Below, one piece after another: positions 17,541 to 25,764 of a stretch of 64,000 nucleotides of DNA. The stretch's first letter is position 1, and every line of letters starts with the position of its first letter. Position numbers and translations under genes: made by a program. Source of the stretch: JACVRM01 sp963839815 (GTDB lineage Bacteria; Actinomycetota; Thermoleophilia; Gaiellales; Gaiellaceae); contig CAWIWF010000006.1 of assembly GCA_963839815.1 (NCBI GenBank), forward strand, positions 1 to 64,000, written 5' to 3'. Under the pieces are notes generated by a model. It made no database searches, was not told the origin of the DNA, and saw nothing but the letters and a program-made list of their open reading frames with translations.

Positions 17541-18530
17541 CTAGAACATCGCCTGAAGCGGCCAGTACAGCAGCGCCGCTACCAACGCGGCGGCCGGAAT
17601 CGTCAGGACCCAGGCGACCAGAATGTTCCCGGCAACGCCCCAGCGCACCGCGGACAGCCGTTTCGTCGCGCCTGCCCCCATGACCGCGCCCGAGATGCAC
17701 TGCGTCGTGGAGACCGGCAAGCCCAGGTGGGTCGCCGCGTAGAGGGTCGCCCCGGCGGAAGCCTGGGCGGCGAACCCACTCGGCGCGTCCATGCTGAAGA
17801 CCCGCTGGCCGAGTGTGCGAATGATGCGCCACCCGCCGACATAGGTGCCGAGCGCAATCGCGACGCCGGCGGCGATCTTCACCCAGGTGGGAATGTAGAA
17901 CTCGTCGATCGACCCGTGCGCGAAGAGCGCGAGGGCGATCACGCCCATCGTCTTCTGTGCGTCGTTGGCCCCGTGCGTGAAGGCGAAGAACGAGCCGGAC
18001 ACCAGCTGCCCGAACCGGAACGTCCGGCCCGCGGTGGTCGGCGTCATCCACGAGAACAAGCGGTAGATGGCCACCAGCAGGACAAAGGCGCCGAGGAAGC
18101 CCAGCGCCGGCGACGCCAACCCCGGCACGACCACCTTCTCGAACAGGCCCTGCCACTGCACGCCGTCCAGGCCCGACTGGACGAGGGCGGCGCCGATCAA
18201 GCCGCCGAAGAGCGCGTGCGAGGAGCTCGACGGAAGCCCGAGGTACCAGGTGACCAGGTTCCAGAGAATGGCGCCGATCAGTGCCGCGAGCAGCGTGTGC
18301 TGGGTGACGAGGCCCGTGTCGACGATCCCCTGGCCGATGGTCTTCGCGACCGCGGTGGTCACGAAGGCTCCCGCCAGGTTCGCCACGGCCGCCAGCGCGA
18401 CGGCCTGGCGCGGTGTCAGCGCGCGTGTCGAGACGGATGTGGCGATCGCATTGGCCGTGTCGTGAAAGCCGTTCGTGAAGTCGAAGACGAGCGCGACGAC
18501 CACGACGGCCACCAGCAGGACGACCTCCAC
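17541..18530 (-). CDS. pit: Pit-family inorganic phosphate transporter
   Basis: 329 residues starting at GTG 18530, two bases after the stop of the DUF47 gene. The two family repeats are visible: GFHDTANAIATSVSTRAL near the N-terminus and FTHGANDAQKTMGVIALAL in the second half. LGLPSSSSHALFGGLIG and LGLPVSTTQCISGAVMG occur in equivalent positions. About ten membrane segments. It imports metal-phosphate complexes driven by the ion gradient with lower affinity than Pst. Confidence 0.92.
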   Translation of the reverse strand: MEVVLLVAVVVVALVFDFTNGFHDTANAIATSVSTRALTPRQAVALAAVANLAGAFVTTAVAKTIGQGIVDTGLVTQHTLLAALIGAILWNLVTWYLGLPSSSSHALFGGLIGAALVQSGLDGVQWQGLFEKVVVPGLASPALGFLGAFVLLVAIYRLFSWMTPTTAGRTFRFGQLVSGSFFAFTHGANDAQKTMGVIALALFAHGSIDEFYIPTWVKIAAGVAIALGTYVGGWRIIRTLGQRVFSMDAPSGFAAQASAGATLYAATHLGLPVSTTQCISGAVMGAGATKRLSAVRWGVAGNILVAWVLTIPAAALVAALLYWPLQAMF

Positions 18531-18532
18531 CG

Positions 18533-19156
18533 CTAGCGGTTCTTCACGGCGATCGCCTCCAGCACGTCCGCGGCGTTCTCGCAGGCGTCCACCGCCTCCT
18601 CCAGCCGCTCGTGGATGTCCTTCCAGCGGATGATCGTGATCGCGTCCCGCTCGTTGTGGAAGAGCTCGGAGAGGCCATCGCGGAGCAGCCGGTCTCCCTC
18701 CTTCTCCAGCTCGCGCAGGCGCTCGAGCGCGTCGCCGGCGTCCTTGAAGCCCTCGATCTTCTGGACGGCTTCGTCGAGGCTCATGGAGGCCTTCAAGATC
18801 ACCTGGCTCTGCTCGCGGGCGCGTGCCGGGACGCGAGAGGCGCCGTAGGAGCTGAGATTGTCTGCCGCCTCGTCGACGTGATCGCAGACGTCGTCGAGCG
18901 CGGCCGCAAGCCGGTAGATGTCGTCCCGGTCGAACGGCGTCACGAACGTTCGGTTGAGCAGGTCGACCAGGTCGTGGGTGAGACGGTCGCCCGCATGCTC
19001 CAGATCCTTGATCCGGCCGATCAGCTCCTCGCCGTGCTCAGGGAAGGTCTCGAGCAGCTCCGCCAGCAGCCCCGCGATCGCCACCACGTTCGCCGACGAC
19101 TGGGAGAGCAGCTCGTAGAACGCCCGGTTCTTCGGTGTGAAGGAGAGTCGCACCAC
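18533..19156 (-). CDS. DUF47 / PhoU-like Pit accessory protein
   Basis: 207 residues, all helical, starting at GTG 19156. It matches the DUF47 pattern: LSFTPKNRAFYELLSQSSANVV, then LEHAGDRLTHDLVDLLNRTFVTPFDRDDIYRLAAALDDVCDHVDEAA and ...IRWKDIHERLEEAVDACENAADVLEAIAVKN. These proteins are encoded next to Pit transporters and probably control them as PhoU does for Pst. It begins 17 bases after the kinase stop, so kinase, DUF47 and pit may be one transcript. Confidence 0.88.
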   Translation of the reverse strand: MVRLSFTPKNRAFYELLSQSSANVVAIAGLLAELLETFPEHGEELIGRIKDLEHAGDRLTHDLVDLLNRTFVTPFDRDDIYRLAAALDDVCDHVDEAADNLSSYGASRVPARAREQSQVILKASMSLDEAVQKIEGFKDAGDALERLRELEKEGDRLLRDGLSELFHNERDAITIIRWKDIHERLEEAVDACENAADVLEAIAVKNR

Positions 19157-19173
19157 TCGCGGGCGGCGTCATA

Positions 19174-20130
19174 TCAGGTTTGGGGGAAGCGACACTCCAC
19201 CTGCAGGCCACCCCGGGGCCCCGAGCGGGCGGCCACGGTGCCGCCGGCGGCCATCACGACGTGCTTGACGATCGCCAGCCCGAGCCCCGTTCCCCGGGAC
19301 GCTCGCGCCCGGTCACCGCGATAAAAGCGCTCGAACAGGCGGGCGAGCTCATCCTCCGCGACCCCGTGGCCGTCGTCGGTCACGCACAGGCTGCCGGGGT
19401 CGACGACGACCTCGCACGCCGTCCCGGGGCCTGCGTAGCGAATCGCATTGGCGACGAGGTTCTCGACCACGACCGCGAGCATGCGCGGACGCAGCGGGAG
19501 GCGAACGTCCGGGCCGGCACGCATCGTCACGTTCACGCCAGCCCGCTCGGCCCGCTCTCGGAGCGAGTCGAGCACCCCGGCCACCACCTCGCCTGCCGGG
19601 GTCGAGCCGAGCGCGACGACGGCGACGCCCGTCTCCAGCTCGCTCAGGAACAGCACGTCGTCCACGAGCTCGCGGATCTCCTCGACGTGCGCTCGAGCCT
19701 CTCGCGCGAGGGACAGCGGATCGGCGCCGGCAAGCTCTGCGGACTCGAGCAGCGCCAGCACGCGGGCAAGGGGGGTCCGCAGCTCGTGCGAGACGGCCGC
19801 GGTGAAGCCGATCCTGAGCTCCTCGTAGGTGTCAGGGGTGTTCGAGCTCTCCAGCGACACGAGGCGCTCCTCGCCGTCGCCGGCGGGGTACGAGGCGAGC
19901 GCCCTCGCGGTTTCCGCGAGCTCGTCGGGGAGAGGATCGCCAACGAGGCGGCCGCCACCGGCCACGTCGCGGGCCGGCCGGTTCGCCGCGACCACCGTGT
20001 CTTCGTCGTCGAGCGCGACGATCGGCTCTCGCGTTCCCTCCAGGAGCGCTCTGCCGCGGGCGGCCGCGAGCTCGAGTGCGCGGCGCCCGCGCTCCTCGCC
20101 ACGTCCTCGCAGGCCGAACAGCCGTCTCAT
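19174..20130 (-). CDS. Soluble PAS-containing sensor histidine kinase (PhoR/SenX3-like)
   Basis: 318 residues from ATG 20130; ATG 20145 would add MLADS. I see no membrane segment. A PAS-like region (TREPIVALDDEDTVVAANRPAR) leads to the phosphoacceptor motif AAVSHELRTPLARVLALLE. The ATPase N box is VVENLVANAIRYAG, followed by VTDDGHGVAEDEL, the F box RLFERFYRGDRAR and the G box GTGLGLAIV. It is divergent from a PhoB-like regulator and embedded in the phosphate locus, so phosphate control through PhoU/Pst is the likely role. The absence of membrane helices is unusual; SenX3 and PhoR have them. Confidence 0.82.
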   Translation of the reverse strand: MRRLFGLRGRGEERGRRALELAAARGRALLEGTREPIVALDDEDTVVAANRPARDVAGGGRLVGDPLPDELAETARALASYPAGDGEERLVSLESSNTPDTYEELRIGFTAAVSHELRTPLARVLALLESAELAGADPLSLAREARAHVEEIRELVDDVLFLSELETGVAVVALGSTPAGEVVAGVLDSLRERAERAGVNVTMRAGPDVRLPLRPRMLAVVVENLVANAIRYAGPGTACEVVVDPGSLCVTDDGHGVAEDELARLFERFYRGDRARASRGTGLGLAIVKHVVMAAGGTVAARSGPRGGLQVECRFPQT

Positions 20131-20143
20131 ACTGTCGGCCAGC

Positions 20144-20842
20144 ATGCCGCGAGTTCTAGTCGTCGAGGACGATGAGGTCATCGCCCGAAGCATGACCGAG
20201 CATCTCCGCGCGGCCGGCTTCGACGCCCTGAGCGTCGGAGACGGCGAGCGTGCGCTCAAGTGGCTGCGATACGAGCACGCCGACGTCATGGTGCTCGACC
20301 TGATGCTCCCCGGCCGCGACGGCTGGAACGTGATCGAGACCGCGCGGGCCGAGGGGCTCGGCCTTCCGATCGTCGTGGTCAGCGCCCGCGGCACCGAGCA
20401 CGACCGCGTTCACGCCCTCGAGATCGGCGCCGACGACTACCTGGTCAAGCCGTTCTCGATGAAGGAGCTCGTCGCGCGCGTACGGGCGGCTGCACGGCGC
20501 GGCGTGCGCCCCGAGACGGTCGACCGCGGCGAGCCGTTCGAGATCGAGGAGCTCCTCGTCAACCCGCGCGAGGTGCAGGCGTACGTGGACGGCGAGAGCG
20601 CCGGGCTGACGCCGACGGAGTTCCGCCTGCTCTACACCCTGGCGCTCGAGCGCGGGCGCGTCGTGACCCGGGACGAGCTGCTGCAGCGCATCTGGGGCCG
20701 GCGCGAGGGGCACCGCGACCGGACCGTGGACGTGTTCGTGCGCAAGCTGCGCGAGAAGATCGACCGCCGCGCATCACGCCACACGTTCATCCAGACGCGG
20801 TACGGCGTCGGCTACGCGCTCGAACCGACGCCGAAGGGGTAA
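20144..20842 (+). CDS. PhoB/RegX3-like response regulator
   Basis: 232 residues from ATG 20144, overlapping the alternative start of the divergent kinase. The receiver has the acidic pair VVEDDE, phosphoacceptor D52 (VLDLMLPGRDG) and K102 (DDYLVKPFSMKEL). The OmpR-type winged helix follows: LTPTEFRLLYTLALERGRVVTRDELLQRIWG, then RTVDVFVRKLREKIDRR and TRYGVGYAL. Probable activator at the two PHO boxes. Only 13 bases separate its ATG from the kinase ATG, leaving no room for separate leaders. Confidence 0.87.
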   Translation: MPRVLVVEDDEVIARSMTEHLRAAGFDALSVGDGERALKWLRYEHADVMVLDLMLPGRDGWNVIETARAEGLGLPIVVVSARGTEHDRVHALEIGADDYLVKPFSMKELVARVRAAARRGVRPETVDRGEPFEIEELLVNPREVQAYVDGESAGLTPTEFRLLYTLALERGRVVTRDELLQRIWGRREGHRDRTVDVFVRKLREKIDRRASRHTFIQTRYGVGYALEPTPKG

Positions 20843-20898
20843 CGGCCGATCGGCGGTCGCCCCGGCGCCGACCGACGTCACGACGACAATCGCGCGTC

Positions 20899-21774
20899 GT
20901 GCGGGTGGGAGTGATCGATGCGGGAGCGACGGCGTTGCGACTGCTCGTCGCCGAAGCGGGCACCGGCGGGCTCGCCCGCGTCCACGCGGAGCACCGGCGG
21001 CTGCCGCTGGCGCTCGACATCGAGCGTCACGGGCAGGTGATGCCGGGAACGCTGGCGACGCTCGCCGACACCGCTGCCGCTCAGGCACAGCGGGCGCGCA
21101 CCCTCGGCGCCGAGCGGCTGCAAGTCCTCGTCGGGTCCGCCGCCCGGATGAGCAGGAACGCGGAGGAGCTTCGGCGCACGCTCCAGTCGGCAGCGCGTGC
21201 ACACGTGCGCGTCCTCAGCGGCGAGGAGGAGGGTCTGCTCGCGTACCGCGGCGCACTCCTCGCGTGCCGCCGTCCTGCCAAGAGCCTCACCGTGTGCGAC
21301 GTCGGCGGCGCCTCGACCCAGCTCGTGTTCGGCACGCCGGCCGGCGCTGCCTGGGCGCGATCGGTCGAGCTCGGGTCGCTCACGCTCGGCCGGCGGCTCC
21401 CGGGAGACCCGCCGGGACCGCGCGCGGTGGCCGCTGCCTGCGCCGAGGCAGCACGCCGGTTCGACGGCATCGCGCCACCGCCGGCCAAGCAGGCCCTCGC
21501 GGTCGGCGGCACCGCACGCGCCGCCGGACGCCTGGTCGGCGAGCAGCTCGGCCGGCGCGAGCTGATCCGGGCCGTCGAGCTGCTGTCGCGCCGCTCGCTC
21601 CGGGAGACGTCCTCGCGGTTCCGACTGCCGCCGGGACGCGTCGAGACGCTCCTGAGCGGCGTGCTGATCCTGCTCGAGGTGCAGCGTCGGGTGGGCCTTC
21701 CGCTCCGCGTCGTGCCGGGTGGCGTGCGCGAGGGCGCGGCAGGCGAGCTGCTCGTCGAGCAGCTGGCCGCCTGA
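20899..21774 (+). CDS. ppx: Ppx/GppA-family exopolyphosphatase or pppGpp phosphatase
   Basis: 291 residues from GTG 20899, 56 bases after the response regulator. Sugar-kinase/actin-fold motifs: VGVIDAGATALRLLVAE (phosphate 1 loop), ARMSRNAEELRRTL, LSGEEEGLLAYRGAL (the family's conserved Glu), DVGGASTQLVFG (phosphate 2 loop) and LAVGGTARAAGRLV. It is of the short actinobacterial type without the extra C-terminal domain. With phosphate genes on the other side, release of phosphate from polyphosphate is the likely role. Confidence 0.83.
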   Translation: MRVGVIDAGATALRLLVAEAGTGGLARVHAEHRRLPLALDIERHGQVMPGTLATLADTAAAQAQRARTLGAERLQVLVGSAARMSRNAEELRRTLQSAARAHVRVLSGEEEGLLAYRGALLACRRPAKSLTVCDVGGASTQLVFGTPAGAAWARSVELGSLTLGRRLPGDPPGPRAVAAACAEAARRFDGIAPPPAKQALAVGGTARAAGRLVGEQLGRRELIRAVELLSRRSLRETSSRFRLPPGRVETLLSGVLILLEVQRRVGLPLRVVPGGVREGAAGELLVEQLAA

Positions 21775-21999
21775 GCGGCGTCGCCGCGTACACCACACCG
21801 TCCCACGGTCGTCACCGCGGCGCTACCCCACGCGTCGCAGTCGGCCCGCAGAGTCAGCGTCGATGGCAACGGTGCGGGCGAGAATGGGCGCATCGTCACC
21901 GCGAAGCGCTCATGCTCGGCGCTCGGTGCCAAGCTGGAGCGCCGGCGAAGGAGCGTCTCCGCCCCGCGGCCGGAGCGCAGGCGGCTCCGCTCGCCTCGC

Positions 22000-22563
22000 C
22001 TAGGCAGCTGCGGCGAGGGCCTCCTCGACCTGACCCGCCCAGGCGCTGAGCTCGACGAGCAGCCTGCCGAGCTCCGCCCGGGTCGCATCGTCGACCAGGT
22101 CGCCACGCTCGTCGAACCTGTCGCGGGCCCGGGACACGAGCAGCCCGTCCGGCAGAGGCTGGCCGCCAGGGAAGAGCAGCGACTCCCGGACGTGCTGCTG
22201 GGCATTCGAGGTGCCGCCGATGCCGGTCGTCGCACCGGCGAGAAGGACCGGCTTACCGTCGAGTACGGACTCGCGCGCTGGTCGCGAAGCCCAGTCGAGC
22301 GCGTTCTTGAGCACGCCGGATGTGCCGCGGTTGTACTCCGGCGTCGCGATCAGGAGCGCGTCCGCAGCCGCGATCGCACCCCGCAGGCGCTCGACCGGCC
22401 CGGGCACTCCCGCGGCCTCGACGTCCCCGTCGTAGAAGGGCAGATCGCCGATCTCGTGAGTGACCACGTCGGTACCGGCAGGGGCGAGCTCCTGCGCGGC
22501 GCGCAGGAGCCCCCGGTTGTAGGACGCCTCGCGAAGGCTGCCGGCGATGGCCAGGACACGCAC
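22000..22563 (-). CDS. NADPH-dependent FMN reductase family protein
   Basis: 187 residues from GTG 22563, four bases after the yceI stop. Flavodoxin-like fold with the FMN phosphate loop AGSLREASYNRGLLRAA, then LLIATPEYNRGTSGVLKNALDWAS (the family signature EYNxxxxxxLKNAxDW) and AGATTGIGGTSNAQQHVRE. It may reduce flavins, quinones or azo compounds. Co-transcribed with yceI and divergent from a MarR repressor, which suggests induction by a small aromatic or quinone-like compound. Confidence 0.85.
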   Translation of the reverse strand: MRVLAIAGSLREASYNRGLLRAAQELAPAGTDVVTHEIGDLPFYDGDVEAAGVPGPVERLRGAIAAADALLIATPEYNRGTSGVLKNALDWASRPARESVLDGKPVLLAGATTGIGGTSNAQQHVRESLLFPGGQPLPDGLLVSRARDRFDERGDLVDDATRAELGRLLVELSAWAGQVEEALAAAA

Positions 22564-22567
22564 GGCG

Positions 22568-23140
22568 CTAGACCTCGCGGACTGCGGAGATGGACGCGGT
22601 GAAGTCGACCCGGTCGCCGAGCAGGTTGCCCCCCGCTTCGAGCTCCTGGTTCCAGTCGACGCCGTAGTCGGTGGGGTCGAGCTGTCCGCGGACGGTGATG
22701 CCGATGCGCTCGTTCCCCCACGGGTCCCAGGCGGAGCCCTCGTAGGCAGCCGCGAGCTCGATCGGGCGGGTGGTGCCGCGAATCGTCAACTCGCCGTCGA
22801 CGCGAAAGCCGTTGCCGTCGACGTCGCCGATCGAGGTCGAGGTGAACTTGATCTCGGGGAAGCCGGAGGTGTCGAAGAAGTCCGGCGAGCGCAGATGCTC
22901 GTCGCGCTGGGCCTCGTTGGTGTCGATGCTGTCGGCGCCGATCACGCCCGTGGCGCTTGCGGTGCCGTCCTCCCCGACCACGATGCTGCCCGTGAACGCG
23001 CCGAAGCTGCCCTTCACGGTCGTGATCAGGAGGTGCTTGATGCCGAACTCGATGCTCGAGTGGCTTGGATCGACCCGCCACGTGCCGGCCGGCAGAAGCG
23101 TCTCGATACCGATGCTCTGTGTCGTTGCAAGCTCTGACAT
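22568..23140 (-). CDS. YceI-family lipocalin-like protein
   Basis: 190 residues. It opens with LPAGTWRVDPSHSSIEFGIKHLLITTVKGSFGAFTGSIVV, typical of YceI, and carries the later motifs HLRSPDFFDTSGFPEIKFTSTSI and TIRGTTRPIELAAAYEG. No signal peptide, so it should be cytoplasmic. YceI proteins bind long isoprenoid chains in a beta barrel. First gene of the operon facing marR, with operator repeats in the shared upstream region. Confidence 0.88.
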   Translation of the reverse strand: MSELATTQSIGIETLLPAGTWRVDPSHSSIEFGIKHLLITTVKGSFGAFTGSIVVGEDGTASATGVIGADSIDTNEAQRDEHLRSPDFFDTSGFPEIKFTSTSIGDVDGNGFRVDGELTIRGTTRPIELAAAYEGSAWDPWGNERIGITVRGQLDPTDYGVDWNQELEAGGNLLGDRVDFTASISAVREV

Positions 23141-23173
23141 GCCCGTGAGTCCTTTCCGTCTTGGCCTGATATA

Positions 23174-23247
23174 GTTGACGCATCAACAATGTAGCGCCTA
23201 ATAGTTGAGGTAGCAAGTGTTGAGTATGCAAGAGTTGACGACGCAAC
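23174..23247. promoter_or_regulatory. MarR operator array in the yceI-marR intergenic region
   Basis: A perfect palindrome GTTGACGCATCAAC lies at 23174-23187. Three tandem 15-base units begin at 23203, 23218 and 23233 (AGTTGAGGTAGCAAG, TGTTGAGTATGCAAG, AGTTGACGACGCAAC) and run through the first codons of marR. The shared half-site is GTTGA. The position between a MarR gene and its divergent operon fits autoregulation and co-repression. Confidence 0.6.
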
Positions 23248-23714
23248 CAGTGCCGGCGATGGGAGCCCCGCTCCAGACCTGGGTGCAGTGGCTTCGCTCC
23301 CACGCCGCCATCAACCGGCGGCTGAACGCCGACCTCGTCGGCGAGCACGGCCTCACCATCAACGCCTACGAGGTGCTGCTGCACCTGGCCCGTGCCCCCG
23401 AGGGACGGCTCAAGCCGGTGGAGCTGGCCGACCGGGTCGTGCTGACGCCGTCGGGCATCACCCGGCTGCTCGCCAATCTGGAGCGCGACGGTGACATCGA
23501 GCGCGCCTCCTGCCCCACCGATCGCCGCGTCAGCTACGCGCAGCTCACCGACGCGGGGCGCGCGAAGCTCGACGTGGCGTCGAGCACGCACCTCGCCGGG
23601 GTCGCAGAAGTGTTCACGGGCCGTTTCAGCGACGACGAGCTGGCGACGCTCGCCGAGCTGCTCGCGCGCCTGCCCGGAGGCGAGCGGGCGGGCGACGACT
23701 GCACCACCCCGTGA
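23226..23714 (+). CDS. MarR-family transcriptional regulator
   Basis: About 162 residues from ATG 23226; GTG 23217 is in frame and possible. No strong ribosome site is visible and the start lies inside the operator repeats. Winged helix-turn-helix: LTINAYEVLLHLARAPEGRLKPVELADRVVLTPSGITRLLANLERDGDIERASCPTDRR, with the wing basic residues at the end. Divergent from yceI and the FMN reductase gene, which it probably represses until a ligand binds. Confidence 0.87.
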   Translation: MQELTTQPVPAMGAPLQTWVQWLRSHAAINRRLNADLVGEHGLTINAYEVLLHLARAPEGRLKPVELADRVVLTPSGITRLLANLERDGDIERASCPTDRRVSYAQLTDAGRAKLDVASSTHLAGVAEVFTGRFSDDELATLAELLARLPGGERAGDDCTTP

Positions 23715-23739
23715 TCCGCGGCTGCTAGACCTCGCCCCC

Positions 23740-24681
23740 GTGCGTGGCCGCGCCGGCATCCTCGCCCTAGCCGGCGCGACGCTCGCCGTCGCCGTCGTGC
23801 TTGCTGCGCTCCGTGTCGGCGAGCGGCCGGGCGCACTCTCCGACTGGCAGGCGCTCGTGCTCGGGATCGTCCAGGGCCTAACCGAGCTGCTGCCGATCTC
23901 GTCGTCGGGACACCTGATCCTCGTTCCCTGGCTCGGCGAGTGGCGCTACCTGGAGGAAAACGACGCCTTCAATCAGACGTTCGACGTGGCCCTGCACCTG
24001 GGGACGCTCGTGGCCGTCGCCGGCTACTTCCGCGCAGACGTCGTCGCCTACACGCGCGCCTGGTTCCGATCGGTCCGCCGGCGCAGCATCGAGGGACACG
24101 AGGAGCGGCTCGCCTGGGCGATCGCGGCCGCGACGGTGCCCGCCGCGCTCGTCGGCGCCCTCGGCGAGAGCTTCATCGCCAACCGGCTGGGCGAGCCCTG
24201 GCAGATCGCGATCATGCTCTCCGTCTTCGCCGTCTTGCTCTTCATCGCCGACCGAACGGCGGAGCGGCGACGGCTCGAGGACGTCACGGTGCGCGCAGGC
24301 TTCCTCGTCGGGCTGGCGCAGACGCTCGCCCTCTCGCCCGGTGTCTCCCGCTCGGGGGTGACGATCACCGCCGGCCGTTTTCTCGGCCTCGACCGCGACG
24401 CCGCCGCGCGTCTGTCCTTCCTGCTGCTGATTCCGATCACGCTCGGCGCCGTCCTCTACAAGGGGGTGACCGACGTCGTCCTCGGCGACCTGCCGCCCGG
24501 CTCGGCCGGCCCCTTCCTCGTCGGCACGCTCGCGTCGGCAGCGGCGGGCCTCGTCGCGATCATGGGCCTGCTCGGGTACGTGCGCCGGCACGACTACTCG
24601 GTCTTCGTGGTCTACCGCCTGCTCGCGGCCGCCGCCGTCGTGCTGCTGATCGCCACCGGCGTGCGCGGCGCCCACTTCTAG
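23740..24681 (+). CDS. uppP: Undecaprenyl-diphosphatase (bacitracin resistance family)
   Basis: 313 residues from GTG 23740, an integral membrane enzyme that removes one phosphate from undecaprenyl diphosphate to recycle the cell-wall lipid carrier. Both signature motifs are intact: GLTELLPISSSGHL near residue 50 and LSPGVSRSGVTITAG near residue 200. About eight membrane segments. An N-terminal extension of one helix (ILALAGATLAVAVVLAALRV) precedes the first motif. Confidence 0.92.
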   Translation: MRGRAGILALAGATLAVAVVLAALRVGERPGALSDWQALVLGIVQGLTELLPISSSGHLILVPWLGEWRYLEENDAFNQTFDVALHLGTLVAVAGYFRADVVAYTRAWFRSVRRRSIEGHEERLAWAIAAATVPAALVGALGESFIANRLGEPWQIAIMLSVFAVLLFIADRTAERRRLEDVTVRAGFLVGLAQTLALSPGVSRSGVTITAGRFLGLDRDAAARLSFLLLIPITLGAVLYKGVTDVVLGDLPPGSAGPFLVGTLASAAAGLVAIMGLLGYVRRHDYSVFVVYRLLAAAAVVLLIATGVRGAHF

Positions 24682-24725
24682 CACGGCACGTTTGCGACCC
24701 GCCGGGGCGGGAAAGGACGCGGCCC

Positions 24726-25685
24726 GTGCCTCGCCTCGGCTACGCACTCTCGAGTGAGGAGCATCCGCCGAACGACCTCGTGCGGAACGCCCGCCTGGCC
24801 GAGGACGCCGGCTTCGAGTTCGCGCTCATCTCCGACCACTTCCACCCCTGGGTCGACGCCCAGGGGCACAGCCCGTTCGTCTGGTCGGTGATCGGGGCGA
24901 TCGCGCACGCGACCGAGCGGCTGGAGCTCGGCACCGGCGTCACCTGCCCGCTGATCCGCACGCACCCCGCGATCGTCGCCCACGCGGCCGCCACGTGCGC
25001 CGCGATGATGCCGGGCCGCTTCTTCCTCGGCCTCGGCACCGGCGAGAACCTCAACGAGCACGTCGTCGGCCACGGCTGGCCCGCGCCGGACGAGCGCGTC
25101 GACATGCTCGAGGAGGCCGTCGAGCTGATGCGACAGCTCTGGCAGGGCGGCAACCAGACCTTCCGCGGCGCCTACTACTCGCTCGAGAACGCGCGGCTGT
25201 ACACGCTCCCCGACGAGCCGATGCGGATCGCGATCGCCGCGAACCAGCAGCGCGCCGCCGAGCTGGCAGGGCGCGAGGCGGACGCGTTCGTCGGCGTCAT
25301 CCCGGACGCGGAGGTGATCGGATGGTTCGAGAGCGCGGGCGGCACGGGCAAGCCCCGTTACGGCCAGGTGACCGTCTGCTGGGCCGAGGACGAGGCGGAG
25401 GCACGGCGCACCGCCCACCGCGTCTGGCCGAACGCCGGCATCGTGGGCGAGCTCTCCCAGGAGCTGCCGTTGCCGCGCCACTTCGAGCAAGCGGCCGAGC
25501 GCGTCAGCGAGGACGACGTCGCCGAGAGCGTCGTCTGCGGCAACGACGTCGACCGCTACCTCGAGGCGATCGGCGAGTTCGAGCAGGCCGGGTACGACCA
25601 CGTCTACCTGCACCAGGTCGGCCCCGACCAGGCCGGCTTCGTCGAGTTCGCTCGGCGCGAGCTGCTCGGTCGCTTCGCCGGCTGA
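24726..25685 (+). CDS. F420-dependent LLM-class oxidoreductase
   Basis: 319 residues from GTG 24726. TIM-barrel luciferase-like protein resembling F420-dependent glucose-6-phosphate dehydrogenase: GFEFALISDHFHPW, LELGTGVTCPLIRTHPAIVAHAAAT, RFFLGLGTGENLNEHVVG and AIAANQQRAAELAGREADAFVG. The GTGENLNEH loop and the DHFHPW histidine are typical of the F420 branch. The substrate is not evident. Confidence 0.83.
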   Translation: MPRLGYALSSEEHPPNDLVRNARLAEDAGFEFALISDHFHPWVDAQGHSPFVWSVIGAIAHATERLELGTGVTCPLIRTHPAIVAHAAATCAAMMPGRFFLGLGTGENLNEHVVGHGWPAPDERVDMLEEAVELMRQLWQGGNQTFRGAYYSLENARLYTLPDEPMRIAIAANQQRAAELAGREADAFVGVIPDAEVIGWFESAGGTGKPRYGQVTVCWAEDEAEARRTAHRVWPNAGIVGELSQELPLPRHFEQAAERVSEDDVAESVVCGNDVDRYLEAIGEFEQAGYDHVYLHQVGPDQAGFVEFARRELLGRFAG

Positions 25686-25698
25686 CGTCATGTGACAG

Positions 25699-25729
25699 CC
25701 CCTTTACAAGGACTGTCCATGTAAAGGGG
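25699..25729. promoter_or_regulatory. 31-base near-perfect palindrome upstream of the molybdate operon
   Basis: The left arm CCCCTTTACAAGGAC and right arm GTCCATGTAAAGGGG flank a central T; 14 of 15 pairs match. A TATATT at 25750-25755 is followed 9 bases later by the regulator's ATG at 25765, so transcription may begin at or near the start codon and the palindrome would cover the upstream promoter half. It is a likely operator for the HTH-Mop regulator. A hairpin ending the preceding gene is the alternative, but no T-run follows. Confidence 0.6.
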
Positions 25730-25764
25730 CGGGCGTACGGCCAGGCCGGTATATTGCCTATGCG

